Source: Gammaproteobacteria bacterium UBA7449
GTDB lineage: Bacteria; Pseudomonadota; Gammaproteobacteria; Pseudomonadales; Pseudohongiellaceae
DNA: 18,680 nt
Reading direction: 5' to 3'
Assembly (NCBI GenBank): GCA_002477465.1
Contig: DLPV01000022.1
Location: forward strand, 4,662 to 23,341
Positions 1-7,920 of the stretch are shown piece after piece; within the stretch, counting starts at the first letter, position 1; every line of letters begins with the position of its first letter. The notes below the pieces were generated by a model that saw nothing but the letters and a program-made list of their open reading frames with translations, had not been told where the DNA came from and did not search any database. A program made the position numbers and the translations under genes.

Positions 1-131
1 CTTGCCTCTATGACTGTTGGCTAGAGTGTTTTTGATCATTCCGTTGAACCTGCAGAGGAAATACTAACTGACGGTTGTTTATGCGGAGAGCTTACTGCTA
101 ATGACAACCGAAGATGAGTTGAGTCCTATAC

Positions 132-167
132 ACCTTGCGTGATCGTTTCAGGCCACACAAGGTTTTT
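132..167 (+). terminator. possible rho-independent terminator
   Basis: ACCTTG at 132-137 can pair with CAAGGT at 158-163, with a further GTG/CAC pair inside, and the second arm runs into five T on the plus strand. The U-run lies on the plus strand, so this would end a transcript arriving from the left of the window, not the minus-strand phosphatase gene next to it. The loop is long (about 12 nt after the inner stem), so the call is tentative. The rest of 1-171 shows no gene. Confidence 0.35.
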
Positions 168-171
168 AGGG

Positions 172-1266
172 CTAATTGACTGTTTCGAGCAACCGATCTC
201 TGATTGTTGCTATCTCCTCATTCGTGACTTTAAGTTCTGACTGAATAAAATTCATGACCGAACCATGCTCGCGTTCCAAAGATTCAAAGGCTGATTCTAT
301 GTACTCCGGATGCGATGCCAATAAAGGTTCAAGGAGATCAGTCGGGATTTGCGAGAGCATCGCATAGTTGGGATTTGACTCAGCATCTTCCGAAGTAAAC
401 GCAGAGAGATAGTCCACATAGTCATCAGAAAGCGAATAGTCATGGATGATTTCATCCCGGTTTACGCCTAACACGGTAAGAATCAATGCCGTGGCGATTC
501 CCGCCCTGTCTTTGCCTGCAGAGCAATTGTAGGCGAACGTGTCATTGGTGCCGGCCAATTCATCGAACATGACTGTGTAAGCTAGCGCTTGTTGGTAGGC
601 GATCTCATGATACAGGTCCGTCATTTGTGAACGCATCATCGCAACAGTTGCATTACCTGACAGCATGGACGCGAACAAGTCATTTGAACCTTCATCGACA
701 TAATCCCGAGCGATGTAATCGGCATCACCAGCGCGCCAGTTAGTGGGTTCTTCTTTCCGCTCATCAGTACTTCGGAAATCTACAATGGTGCCCACTTCCA
801 ATTGATCGAGATAGCGATAGTCCGTGTCTGTAATGTCATGCATCACGCCGGAACGGAAAACTTGGCCCCATTTCACCGTCCGCCCGTCAGCAGTTGCATA
901 ACCGCCAATGTCTCGAAAATTTCTGCCACCTTGCAATGGCAGTAAACGAGGTGCAACCCGTTTGGCTTTGCCTGCATCGGGAACTAGCGTGAAGTAGACG
1001 CGTTTGCCTGGGAAATCTAAGGTTTCAAAATCCGTTGCTGTAATACCCTCGGCCAGCAGCAGGGAGTCCGTGATGCTTGCCTCAGGATTTTCAGAATAAT
1101 AGATCGCAATCGCACCTGGCTTCGCCATTGCCCAATTCAGTTTGATACTGCTGCGATTATTAGTCGCATCTGAACGTTCGGCGCTCACCGATTGAATCTG
1201 CGCATTTGCGAAACTACTGGCCGTGATCGACACGGCCAGGCTGAGCAAGAGGGTTGGTTTATTCAT
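172..1266 (-). CDS. secreted tyrosine-phosphatase-family protein (paralogue 1)
   Basis: A 364-residue exported phosphatase of the protein-tyrosine/serine phosphatase superfamily (Y_phosphatase3/IphP-like). A Sec signal peptide ends around A22 (ANA before QIQ). Residues about 25-105 look like a small beta-sandwich, Fn3-like domain. The catalytic domain follows: the family signature GGRNFRDIGGY at 113-123, a DFRST segment around 163-167, and the CX5R phosphate loop C248-SAGKD-R254. The residue before the nucleophile is N247, not the usual His, and A255 follows the Arg where Thr is common. The start ATG overlaps the stop codon of the upstream TonB-dependent receptor (ATGA), so the two are translationally coupled and probably act on the same substrate. 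Expected location is the periplasm; activity could be on phosphomonoesters of proteins, lipids or small molecules. It is clearly paralogous to the gene at 4195-5256. The substrate is unknown. Confidence 0.85.
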   Translation of the reverse strand: MNKPTLLLSLAVSITASSFANAQIQSVSAERSDATNNRSSIKLNWAMAKPGAIAIYYSENPEASITDSLLLAEGITATDFETLDFPGKRVYFTLVPDAGKAKRVAPRLLPLQGGRNFRDIGGYATADGRTVKWGQVFRSGVMHDITDTDYRYLDQLEVGTIVDFRSTDERKEEPTNWRAGDADYIARDYVDEGSNDLFASMLSGNATVAMMRSQMTDLYHEIAYQQALAYTVMFDELAGTNDTFAYNCSAGKDRAGIATALILTVLGVNRDEIIHDYSLSDDYVDYLSAFTSEDAESNPNYAMLSQIPTDLLEPLLASHPEYIESAFESLEREHGSVMNFIQSELKVTNEEIATIRDRLLETVN

Positions 1267-3764
1267 ATATCTAGCCTCAGTCCTACTACCCAGAAGCGAC
1301 CGTAGCCTTCGTATTGGTTGGGCGTCGCTGGAGACCCAATGAAACGCAGGTCTTGTTCATCAGTTAGATTATTGACATTACCGAACAGTGTGACCTGGGT
1401 GTTGCCAGTCAGGGATTCAGGCAGGATGTAACGAACTGAAAAATCGACCCGTTCCTGCTCATCCCAGAATTCCGCGAGTTGATCAGATTCGGTGCCAGAT
1501 AGCCAGGCATCCCGCCACATGTAGTTTATCCGGGCTGAGAGTCCCCACTTTTCGTAAAACAAGGAAGCATTGGTGATGCCGTCTGATGTTCCAGGTAAAG
1601 GAAATCTTCTACCATTTAACGTCGCAAATTCGCTATCCAGCGCAGTGTGATTGAATGACACACCGAATCCATCGAACGGTGAAGGCAGTAGATCAGTTGC
1701 TTGGCCGATAAAATTAAATTCGATTCCTGTCAGTTCACCGTCTGCTCCATTGGCAAAGCCTGTAAGATCATAGATGTTGCCGGCTTCGCTAGGAATATAC
1801 AGACCGCCATCAACGCGCACGACATCAGCATAGATGACGTTATCCACCTGGCGGCTAAATGCGGCAACTGAAAGCAAGCTGGATGGGGCGTAGTACCACT
1901 CCAAAGATGCGTCCAGTCCCCAGGTAGTTTCCGCTTCAAGTGTAGGATTGCCGCCAACCGCGGTGCGCTCGCCAGGATCCACAATCGCCGACGCTCGCCA
2001 CTCTGTGTAGGTTGGTCGTGAAAGGCCAGTGGATGCAGACACCCTCAATTTTACGTCGTCTGCGACGTCATAGTTGAGGTGCGCTGATGGCAAAAAGTCA
2101 CCAAAATCATCACTTACCGCGATACCTAAATCTGGACCTGAGGAAGTGTAATCAGTGTATTCCTGACGCGCTCCCCAGGTGAAATTACCCCAATCAAACT
2201 GATGGGTGACCATGGCGTAGGCTGCGAAGATGTCCTCTTCGATGCCTACTAGCGAATCAGGATCAAACGGTGCGGTTAAGCTACCGACGGATGCCCCCCA
2301 TGCGTTTATCAAACCGGGATTATCGTAGTACACGCCTCCGATTGTATTTTCGAAATCAGTATCCCAAAGATTGGATGTCGCGAATGAAGCGATGTTGACA
2401 TCGGCGGGAAAGCCGCCAAATGCGATAGCAGAACCACCTTCTGCATCTCTGCGATCAGTCATAAAGCCCACTTTCAACGTCGAGTCTGCGCCAAACAATT
2501 CCAGATCGCGCTCCGCATCAAATTTGATCTTGGTGGCTTCTGTATCCATGCCGAAGTCAACCAGAATGGCCAAATCTAAAGCAAACTCAATATCCGCGGC
2601 GTTAATTGGATTCTGTGTACCTACTTCAAAAAGATTAAGTTGAGGATTAAGCACGTCAGTAACATCGTAACTGGCGGCAACAGCACCGCCTACTGAGCGT
2701 GGAATAGGCAGGTGAGTATTGTTTTCAGTCTCGGTGTAGTTGAGTCGTGCTTCAACACGCCAGTCATTCCATTCGAAGTCCGCGCCAAACGTGGAGGTGT
2801 GAGTCGAGTTGTCATATTTACCATCTTCGAGAGCCCGTTGTGCCAACACGACTGGCTGATAACCACTGGTTGGATCTAAAGGGGTGCCAACATTGCTAAG
2901 TCCAGTATCTTCATCGAGGAATTCGAAGATAAACTGGTTGCGCTCTTCGAAATCGATGAATTCGCTGTACAGTGTGGAAACAAAGTAGCGTGAGGTGGCA
3001 GAGGGACGATACTCGAAGGTGCCACCATAGGCATTGTCTTCTCTATCCACGTTATAGCTGCGAAAATCGAGTTCATTGACTTGTAGACCACCAGGAACAG
3101 ACTCAACAAAATACTCACGGTTATCAGTAACTTGTTCCCGCTCATTGCTTGAGGCATATACCACTACGCCAAATTCATCATTCGACCAGGACAGTCGGCC
3201 ATTGAGCTTGCTTACATCGCCGTCACCCAACTGCTGTTCACCTGCGCCACCTTCAAGGGAAAGGCCAAACCCTTCACGGTCAAAAGGGCTGAAAGTGTGG
3301 ATGTTTACGAAACCTGCGACCGCCTCGCCGGGCATGTCCGGGGTTATCGCCTTGTTCGCTTCCACTGAACTGGTAATTACTGAGGGAAAAGAGTCGAAGC
3401 GTGGGATTCGACCATTGTCGGCTCCCAGCACATCGATGCCATCGAATGCAATGGAGGTCCAGCGGGCAGGGGAACCGCGGAAGTTAATGAATCGCGCCTG
3501 GCCTTGGTCGCGCTCGATCGCCAGTCCCGGCAATCGCCCAAGTGAATCCGCCAGGTTTTGATCCGGGAATCTACCGATGGTATCCGATGAAATAATATCC
3601 TTGACGTTAAATGCCTGGCGCTTGGATTCCAGTGCGGCTGCCTGGCTGGCGCGGATCGGCGAGGAAACAACTATTTCTTCAATCTGACTCTGTGCAAAAG
3701 CGCCTGATCCATAAGTCAGGAGCGCAGGAGCCAGTGCGAGTTTTATCGCTAGCTTCAAATTCAT
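1263..3764 (-). CDS. TonB-dependent outer-membrane receptor
   Basis: An 833-residue TonB-dependent receptor. A signal peptide ends near A24 (GAFA before QSQ). A TonB-box-like EEIVV at 29-33 follows. The plug domain comes next, with the typical segments IGRFPDQNLADSLGRLPG and a following RFINFRG, after which a long beta-barrel with alternating aromatic strands runs to the C-terminus (GRFWVVGLRLDI). The plug sequence resembles the large TonB-Xanth/Caul-type receptors that import carbohydrates or other organic nutrients rather than a classic siderophore receptor; that is family resemblance only. The start ATG has AAGGGA upstream. The downstream phosphatase overlaps the last codons. Because that partner and the genes on the other side of the promoter region are phosphoesterases, I infer a phosphorus-containing organic ligand; the sequence alone does not identify it. 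Confidence 0.93.
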   Translation of the reverse strand: MNLKLAIKLALAPALLTYGSGAFAQSQIEEIVVSSPIRASQAAALESKRQAFNVKDIISSDTIGRFPDQNLADSLGRLPGLAIERDQGQARFINFRGSPARWTSIAFDGIDVLGADNGRIPRFDSFPSVITSSVEANKAITPDMPGEAVAGFVNIHTFSPFDREGFGLSLEGGAGEQQLGDGDVSKLNGRLSWSNDEFGVVVYASSNEREQVTDNREYFVESVPGGLQVNELDFRSYNVDREDNAYGGTFEYRPSATSRYFVSTLYSEFIDFEERNQFIFEFLDEDTGLSNVGTPLDPTSGYQPVVLAQRALEDGKYDNSTHTSTFGADFEWNDWRVEARLNYTETENNTHLPIPRSVGGAVAASYDVTDVLNPQLNLFEVGTQNPINAADIEFALDLAILVDFGMDTEATKIKFDAERDLELFGADSTLKVGFMTDRRDAEGGSAIAFGGFPADVNIASFATSNLWDTDFENTIGGVYYDNPGLINAWGASVGSLTAPFDPDSLVGIEEDIFAAYAMVTHQFDWGNFTWGARQEYTDYTSSGPDLGIAVSDDFGDFLPSAHLNYDVADDVKLRVSASTGLSRPTYTEWRASAIVDPGERTAVGGNPTLEAETTWGLDASLEWYYAPSSLLSVAAFSRQVDNVIYADVVRVDGGLYIPSEAGNIYDLTGFANGADGELTGIEFNFIGQATDLLPSPFDGFGVSFNHTALDSEFATLNGRRFPLPGTSDGITNASLFYEKWGLSARINYMWRDAWLSGTESDQLAEFWDEQERVDFSVRYILPESLTGNTQVTLFGNVNNLTDEQDLRFIGSPATPNQYEGYGRFWVVGLRLDI

Positions 3765-4194
3765 TGTGGGGATCCCTTGAGAGAAAAGGGTGAATTATCA
3801 GCGGGAAAAATTTCAGGGATGCGACAGATAGTTGAACTTTATGTGTCAGAGTTATTTCAGCGGTAATAACAAGTGTCATGTGTAACATTAAATGATGACA
3901 TAATCGTTGCAGTATGGTAATCAGCTATTGTATGGGTCTGTTACAGAATTTCTGTTTTCGCTGGTTTGAAATACCAAACAGGGTAGCAAAACTTCCACTA
4001 GCAGTTGAGCTGTGAGCTGATTGTAGTTCAGGGATTCAGAGAAGAAATCCAGCGCTGGATTTCTTCTCTGACTACATCTACACCAGGCTGCATTTATTGA
4101 ACCTGCTTCCAGTATTCTGTAACAATTGTTAAGTAGCATCGTTTACAAATTAAGTGTCGAGAATCGTTTCAACCTTTAAGGGGCTGCGCAAACT
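3765..4194. promoter_or_regulatory. divergent intergenic region between receptor and second phosphatase
   Basis: This 430-bp stretch has no convincing gene and must hold the promoters of the minus-strand receptor operon and the plus-strand phosphatase. Visible elements are an inverted pair TGTCAT (3874-3879) and ATGACA (3895-3900), the perfect 36-bp palindrome at 4036-4071 (listed separately), and a perfect 12-bp palindrome TAACAATTGTTA at 4120-4131, about 63 bp ahead of the phosphatase start. Any of these could be operators. I see no convincing PhoB box made of two CTGTCAT-like direct repeats and no confident -35/-10 pair. Confidence 0.5.
4022..4076. repeat. perfect 36-bp palindrome with extended stem
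   Basis: Positions 4036-4053 are the exact reverse complement of 4054-4071, with no loop between the arms (centre AGC|GCT). Outside it, TGTAGT (4022-4027) can pair with ACTACA (4071-4076), leaving an asymmetric bulge on the left side. Neither strand has a T-run after the structure, and it lies between divergent genes, so a terminator is unlikely. It could be a cruciform, a strong RNA hairpin in the leader of the plus-strand gene, a regulator site, or a mobile palindromic repeat. Confidence 0.9.
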
Positions 4195-5256
4195 ATGTTA
4201 CGAACTCTTCTATTTTCACTTATTGCAATTTTTGCCATTGTTAATGCTGAAGCCTCAACTATTAGAGATGTTGAAGTATTGCGTGACGGGACTACTGTGA
4301 TGATTAGCTGGTCAGCTATTGGCAGTGTTGATGTGCTCTGGTCATCGGACCCTGAAGCCGCCGTGGCGGACATGGAGCTTCTGACAGAGAATGATAGTGA
4401 CGGTATTTTCGCGATTACCGATCTTCAACCTGATACCCGTTATTACTTCTATCTTCGTCACCAGGACGATTCGGGTGTTCGCGCAGCCGCTCGACTACTG
4501 CCGCTTGAAGGCGGCCGAAATTTTCGTGACCTCGGCGGCTATACTACGACTGCGGGCAATATCGTGAAATGGGGGCGTGTGTTTCGTTCAGGCCACATGG
4601 CTGACCTGACTCCCGGGGATTACCAATATCTATCAGGCTTGGGAATTCGAGTGGTGTGTGACTATCGTTCGACAGAGCAGCGTGCAGCTTATCCAACCAA
4701 CTGGGCGGCCGGGGAAATCGAATACCTTACTAGAGAATACACTTCCGATACTGATGAGGGGTCACTTAGAGCAATGCTCACCAATCCTCAATTGACGCCT
4801 GAATTTCTGGCAGAAAATATGGCTGCGGGTTACTACGACGGTATCGAAGAGCACAAAGAGTCCTACAGCAAGATGTTTCATAAGTTAGCTGAAGGAAACA
4901 TCCCACTCGCTTTCAATTGTTCAGCAGGAAAAGATCGTGCCGGAAGATCAGCTGCTCTGGTATTGGCAGCGCTAGGTGTACCAAGAGAGCAGATTATTCA
5001 CGACTACTCGCTAAGTGAACTTTATGTAGACTATCTGGGCGAATTGAGCGCCGAAGCAGACCATGAGTATGCGTTTTTTGCGGATATGCCAGCGGAAATG
5101 GTCGCTCCATTTCTCCGTTCAGACCCTCGATATATTGCCAATACATTAGACTATCTGGAGTCTGAGTACGGAGGCATAGAAGGATATTTGGAGGAAGCTC
5201 TCGGTATTGATGCAGAAGAACTAGCAAGCATTCGGGCTAATTTGTTGGAGTATTAA
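4195..5256 (+). CDS. secreted tyrosine-phosphatase-family protein (paralogue 2)
   Basis: A 353-residue paralogue of the phosphatase at 172-1266. A hydrophobic signal peptide covers about residues 1-20 (cleavage near NAEA). An N-terminal beta-sandwich-like domain spans about 22-95, and the catalytic domain runs from about 100. Shared landmarks are GGRNFRDLGGY at 106-116, CDYRST around 155-160, and the CX5R loop C242-SAGKD-R248. As in the paralogue, Asn (N241) replaces the usual His before the nucleophile and Ala follows the Arg. The start ATG is preceded by AAGGGG about 12 nt upstream. It is transcribed divergently from the receptor/phosphatase pair and in the same direction as the phosphodiesterase gene 135 bp downstream. 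I infer a periplasmic phosphomonoesterase acting after, or together with, that phosphodiesterase; the substrate is unknown. Confidence 0.85.
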   Translation: MLRTLLFSLIAIFAIVNAEASTIRDVEVLRDGTTVMISWSAIGSVDVLWSSDPEAAVADMELLTENDSDGIFAITDLQPDTRYYFYLRHQDDSGVRAAARLLPLEGGRNFRDLGGYTTTAGNIVKWGRVFRSGHMADLTPGDYQYLSGLGIRVVCDYRSTEQRAAYPTNWAAGEIEYLTREYTSDTDEGSLRAMLTNPQLTPEFLAENMAAGYYDGIEEHKESYSKMFHKLAEGNIPLAFNCSAGKDRAGRSAALVLAALGVPREQIIHDYSLSELYVDYLGELSAEADHEYAFFADMPAEMVAPFLRSDPRYIANTLDYLESEYGGIEGYLEEALGIDAEELASIRANLLEY

Positions 5257-5391
5257 GTCAAAGGGGTCAGTCTGCTGTACCTTCAATTTATTCACAATTC
5301 AGTCACACGCCCTTAATCAACTTGTCACAACAGGATGACTAACATCATACCTTTACCCATCAGGCTAAGTTAAACAAAAAGGTGACTTCTC

Positions 5392-6600
5392 ATGCTTAAG
5401 AATACCCTAGCAGCTGCAATATCACACACACTGCTGATTCCTGTCCTGGCTTTTGCGCATGGCTCTGCGAGCACTTCCGGCAACGTCGGAGAAGCGCGGG
5501 AAATTCAGTTTCCTGATACTGCCAACCATATGACCCTGGTAGTGGACCTCCATACTCACTCAGTATTTAGCGATGGGCATGTTTGGCCGCGCATTCGGGT
5601 AGGTGAAGCCATTCGCGACGGCCTCGATGCTATGGCGGTTACTGAGCATCTGGAGTATCAACCCCATATCGAGGATATACCTCATCCCGACCGGAATCGT
5701 TCCTACCAAGAGACCATGATGAGTGTACCGGAGGGTGAAGACTTATTAATCATTGCCGGCTCCGAAATTACCCGTCGCCCCCCACATGGGCACATGAACG
5801 CCGTGTTTATTGAAGATGCCAACGAACTCTTTTCCGTTCCAGGAAACGCTGCTGATTGGGATACTGCCTCCTTCGGCGCAGCAGCCAGAAATTGGCCGGC
5901 GGAGAATGCAGTGGATGCTGCGAATGAACAGGGCGCGTTCGTTTTCTGGAACCATAGCTGGTCCGATTTCGACAACGCCAAAACGGTCATTACAGACTTC
6001 CACAGACAGGCGACATTGGATGGCAAGCTACATGGAATCGAGATCGCCAACGGCAGCACTTACTCCCCGGAGTCGTTCCAGATAGCCCTGGATCACGGCC
6101 TGACGCCTGTTGGAGTCTCTGACGTCCACAACTTGATCGACTGGGATCATGAACCTCACAATGGCGGCCATCGCCCAGTGAATCTGGTATTTACCGAAGA
6201 GCGAACCGTCGAAGCCATTCGTGAATCCTTAATTGAAGGGCGCACAGTAGTGTGGTTTCGCAACCTATTGCTGGGTCAGCTTGAACATATGGAGCCGTTG
6301 CTGAACGCATCATTGCAACTTATCGGCACTCGTTACTTGGGTGAAGATTCCGGTGTACTGGAGATCGAATTGACGAACGTGTCAGATGCGACTTTCGAAT
6401 TGGAAAACTTGAGCGACTACACGCTGGTGCAAAGCCACGATATAATTGAAGTACCACCCCACAGCAGTGAAACTTACCTACTGCGCACTGATGGCCGCCC
6501 CAACCGGGGCGACTTGCAGTTCAGAGTTCTCAATGCGCTGATCGCCCCGGATGCAAATCCGGAAATGCAATTCACCTTCGACGTGACGTCAAACTTCTAA
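5392..6600 (+). CDS. secreted PHP-fold phosphodiesterase, Sb-PDE-like
   Basis: A 402-residue exported metal-dependent hydrolase of the PHP superfamily. The signal peptide ends around A22 (LAFA before HGS). Metal-binding motifs follow in the usual order: D52-L-H54-T-H56 with D61, TEH at 84-86, GSE at 123-125, H134 in GHMN, H188 in WNH, and D244-V-H246. About 110 residues after the PHP core form a C-terminal beta-rich domain. The layout matches proteins named Sb-PDE phosphodiesterase, after the Sphingobium enzyme that hydrolyses organophosphate diesters; this assignment is from memory of the family. The start has AAAAAGGTGA upstream. It would turn phosphodiesters into monoesters in the periplasm, which the neighbouring phosphatases could then finish. 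A strong terminator follows the stop codon. Confidence 0.85.
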   Translation: MLKNTLAAAISHTLLIPVLAFAHGSASTSGNVGEAREIQFPDTANHMTLVVDLHTHSVFSDGHVWPRIRVGEAIRDGLDAMAVTEHLEYQPHIEDIPHPDRNRSYQETMMSVPEGEDLLIIAGSEITRRPPHGHMNAVFIEDANELFSVPGNAADWDTASFGAAARNWPAENAVDAANEQGAFVFWNHSWSDFDNAKTVITDFHRQATLDGKLHGIEIANGSTYSPESFQIALDHGLTPVGVSDVHNLIDWDHEPHNGGHRPVNLVFTEERTVEAIRESLIEGRTVVWFRNLLLGQLEHMEPLLNASLQLIGTRYLGEDSGVLEIELTNVSDATFELENLSDYTLVQSHDIIEVPPHSSETYLLRTDGRPNRGDLQFRVLNALIAPDANPEMQFTFDVTSNF

Positions 6601-6610
6601 ATGGCTTGCT

Positions 6611-6646
6611 GGCAGGGGAAGCCAATGCTGTCTTCCCCTGCCTTTG
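6611..6646 (+). terminator. strong hairpin terminator after the phosphodiesterase
   Basis: GGCAGGGGAAG (6611-6621) and CTTCCCCTGCC (6632-6642) form a perfect 11-bp stem with a 10-nt loop, followed by TTTG. It starts 10 bp after the stop codon of the phosphodiesterase gene. The T-run is short, but the stem is strong and G+C-rich. It separates the left locus from the phn operon. Confidence 0.75.
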
Positions 6647-6673
6647 TATGAATTGCCAAACGAGAGCTTTGGA

Positions 6674-6707
6674 CTTAATAGGGCTTAATAGGGACAGATC
6701 TATTTTA
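6674..6707 (+). repeat. tandem 10-mer and 20-bp repeat copy 1
   Basis: CTTAATAGGG occurs twice in tandem (6674-6683 and 6684-6693). The second unit leads into AATAGGGACAGATCTATTTT (6687-6706), which matches 18227-18246 in 19 of 20 positions and in the same orientation. From memory, this kind of sequence is common next to REP-associated tyrosine transposase elements in gammaproteobacteria; no transposase is visible here. Confidence 0.75.
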
Positions 6708-6782
6708 CTAACAGTTATCCAGGAATACGATCCGCAAAACTTACCTCCACATGCAAGTTTCCATAGTGTCCTTGCTTACCGT

Positions 6783-6980
6783 ATGAAAGTCGGTGCAAGT
6801 GATTGTGATGATGTGGGAAACTTTACAGTTATTTCGGGCTCTGACGTTGAGCCCTGTACCATTATAGTGTCGCGAATTGTGCAAGAAGTTCCTCTCGGAA
6901 GCCCTGAACAATGGCAGGCAGTATATAGGGCCATGGGACAATCTGAAAAAGTTCGGCTGTTGGAAGCGTTTAAGAAATAA
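6783..6980 (+). CDS. doubtful short ORF, unrecognised
   Basis: A 65-codon frame starting MKVGASDCDDVG and ending LLEAFKK. It has no clear ribosome binding site, no motif I recognise and no membrane segment. The composition is protein-like towards the end (SPEQWQAVYRAMGQSEKVR), so it may be the remnant of a longer lost gene. Treat as hypothetical or non-coding. Confidence 0.2.
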   Translation: MKVGASDCDDVGNFTVISGSDVEPCTIIVSRIVQEVPLGSPEQWQAVYRAMGQSEKVRLLEAFKK

Positions 6981-7043
6981 GAGCTCCGTCCAATCCGCGT
7001 TATACGAATCCCCTAACTCACTTTTGGATCATCCTGGCAGATC

Positions 7044-7853
7044 ATGCACTCAATCCGCATTGTGACTTTTAATACCTGGAAGTGTGATGGCGACTACCTG
7101 AAAAGGATTCCGGTCATGGTCAAGCAACTCGTCGCTTTGGATGCAGATTTCATTGCCCTGCAGGAATGCTTCCACACGGAAGACGAGAATTACAATACGG
7201 CATTGTCGTTAGCTTCTGCCCTGGGGATGGATTGCAGACTGTTGTCGTATAGGCAAAAGCAGCGACGCATTGAAGCTGCGGTACAAGACAGTTACAGCGG
7301 TCTCGCTATATTGAGTAAGGAGCCTGCCCAGGCAGAACAACACCTCTCGCTACCTTCAGTCGAGGAAGATGGTGAAAGAGACGGTTTGCTGTGCACGTTT
7401 TCTGTGAATGACATGGAAATAGCCTTGGCCAATCTACATCTCTCCCATCTACGCACAGCCGATGAGTTGCGAGTAAATCAGCTCAAAATCGCTCTTGAAT
7501 TGATCAAAAAAAACCCAGCGCAATGTGCATTTGTTTGTGGTGATTTCAACTCGTCTTTAGCACTTTTTAAATCTGCAAATTTGATAGTTCCTCGGGGAGA
7601 GCTGGTGGATGCGTGGCAACTGTTTCACGGCAAACCGCAGAGCGAACCCACAGTGCATGTGCAACACAGAGATCGAGGAAAAGAATGGGAGTCCGGAGCC
7701 CTCGATCATATTCTTCTTTTACCAAACGGTAATGTTGTCCCTAAAGTCATTGCCGCGACACGGGTATTACAGAATAAAGATTCTGAATTAGATATTTATC
7801 CAAGCGACCATGTCGGAATTTGTGTCGATTTGTCACTGGAAATAAAACCTTAA
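7044..7853 (+). CDS. endonuclease/exonuclease/phosphatase (EEP) family hydrolase
   Basis: A 269-residue Mg-dependent phosphoesterase of the EEP (DNase I-like) superfamily. Its motifs are N10 in TFNTW, E41 in LQE, H132 in NLHLSH, D167 and N169 in CGDFNS, D221-H222 in LDH, and the C-terminal S254-D255-H256. All catalytic residues are present and the length is that of a single EEP domain. No signal peptide is visible, so it should be cytosolic. It ends 67 bp before phnC and points the same way, so it may share the phn transcript. Family members cleave phosphodiesters in nucleic acids, phospholipid headgroups or small molecules. The position suggests work on an imported organophosphate or a CP-lyase intermediate, which is inference. 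The ribosome binding site is weak. Confidence 0.85.
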   Translation: MHSIRIVTFNTWKCDGDYLKRIPVMVKQLVALDADFIALQECFHTEDENYNTALSLASALGMDCRLLSYRQKQRRIEAAVQDSYSGLAILSKEPAQAEQHLSLPSVEEDGERDGLLCTFSVNDMEIALANLHLSHLRTADELRVNQLKIALELIKKNPAQCAFVCGDFNSSLALFKSANLIVPRGELVDAWQLFHGKPQSEPTVHVQHRDRGKEWESGALDHILLLPNGNVVPKVIAATRVLQNKDSELDIYPSDHVGICVDLSLEIKP

Positions 7854-7920
7854 CAATCACACGTTAGCATCTGAAAGAATTTCAATCACAAGAACAACTA
7901 ATATTTCGGGGCGGTAATAA

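Larger units (their letters stand above)
6601..7043. other. 443-bp spacer between the left locus and the EEP gene
   Basis: It holds the terminator at 6611-6646, a 10-bp tandem repeat and a 20-bp repeat (6674-6707) that recurs at 18227, and one weak short reading frame (6783-6980). An open frame running from 6606 to 6980 exists, but its first part is a translation of the terminator hairpin and the repeat, so I do not accept it as a gene. A promoter for the EEP/phn cluster probably lies here; I cannot pinpoint it. Confidence 0.6.

Noticed and set aside
3874..3900. TGTCAT/ATGACA pair as a PhoB site
   Set aside because: The half-sites are inverted and 15 bp apart, whereas PhoB boxes are direct repeats with 11-bp spacing.
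5321..5340. Possible Pho box upstream of the secreted phosphodiesterase
   Set aside because: TTGTCAC is followed by GGATGAC rather than a second CTGTCAT-like repeat; the match is too weak to call.
6606..6980. A 124-codon plus-strand frame after the phosphodiesterase gene
   Set aside because: Its first part is a translation of the terminator hairpin and the 20-bp repeat, it has no ribosome binding site at the start, and no domain was recognised. Only a short internal version is kept at low confidence.
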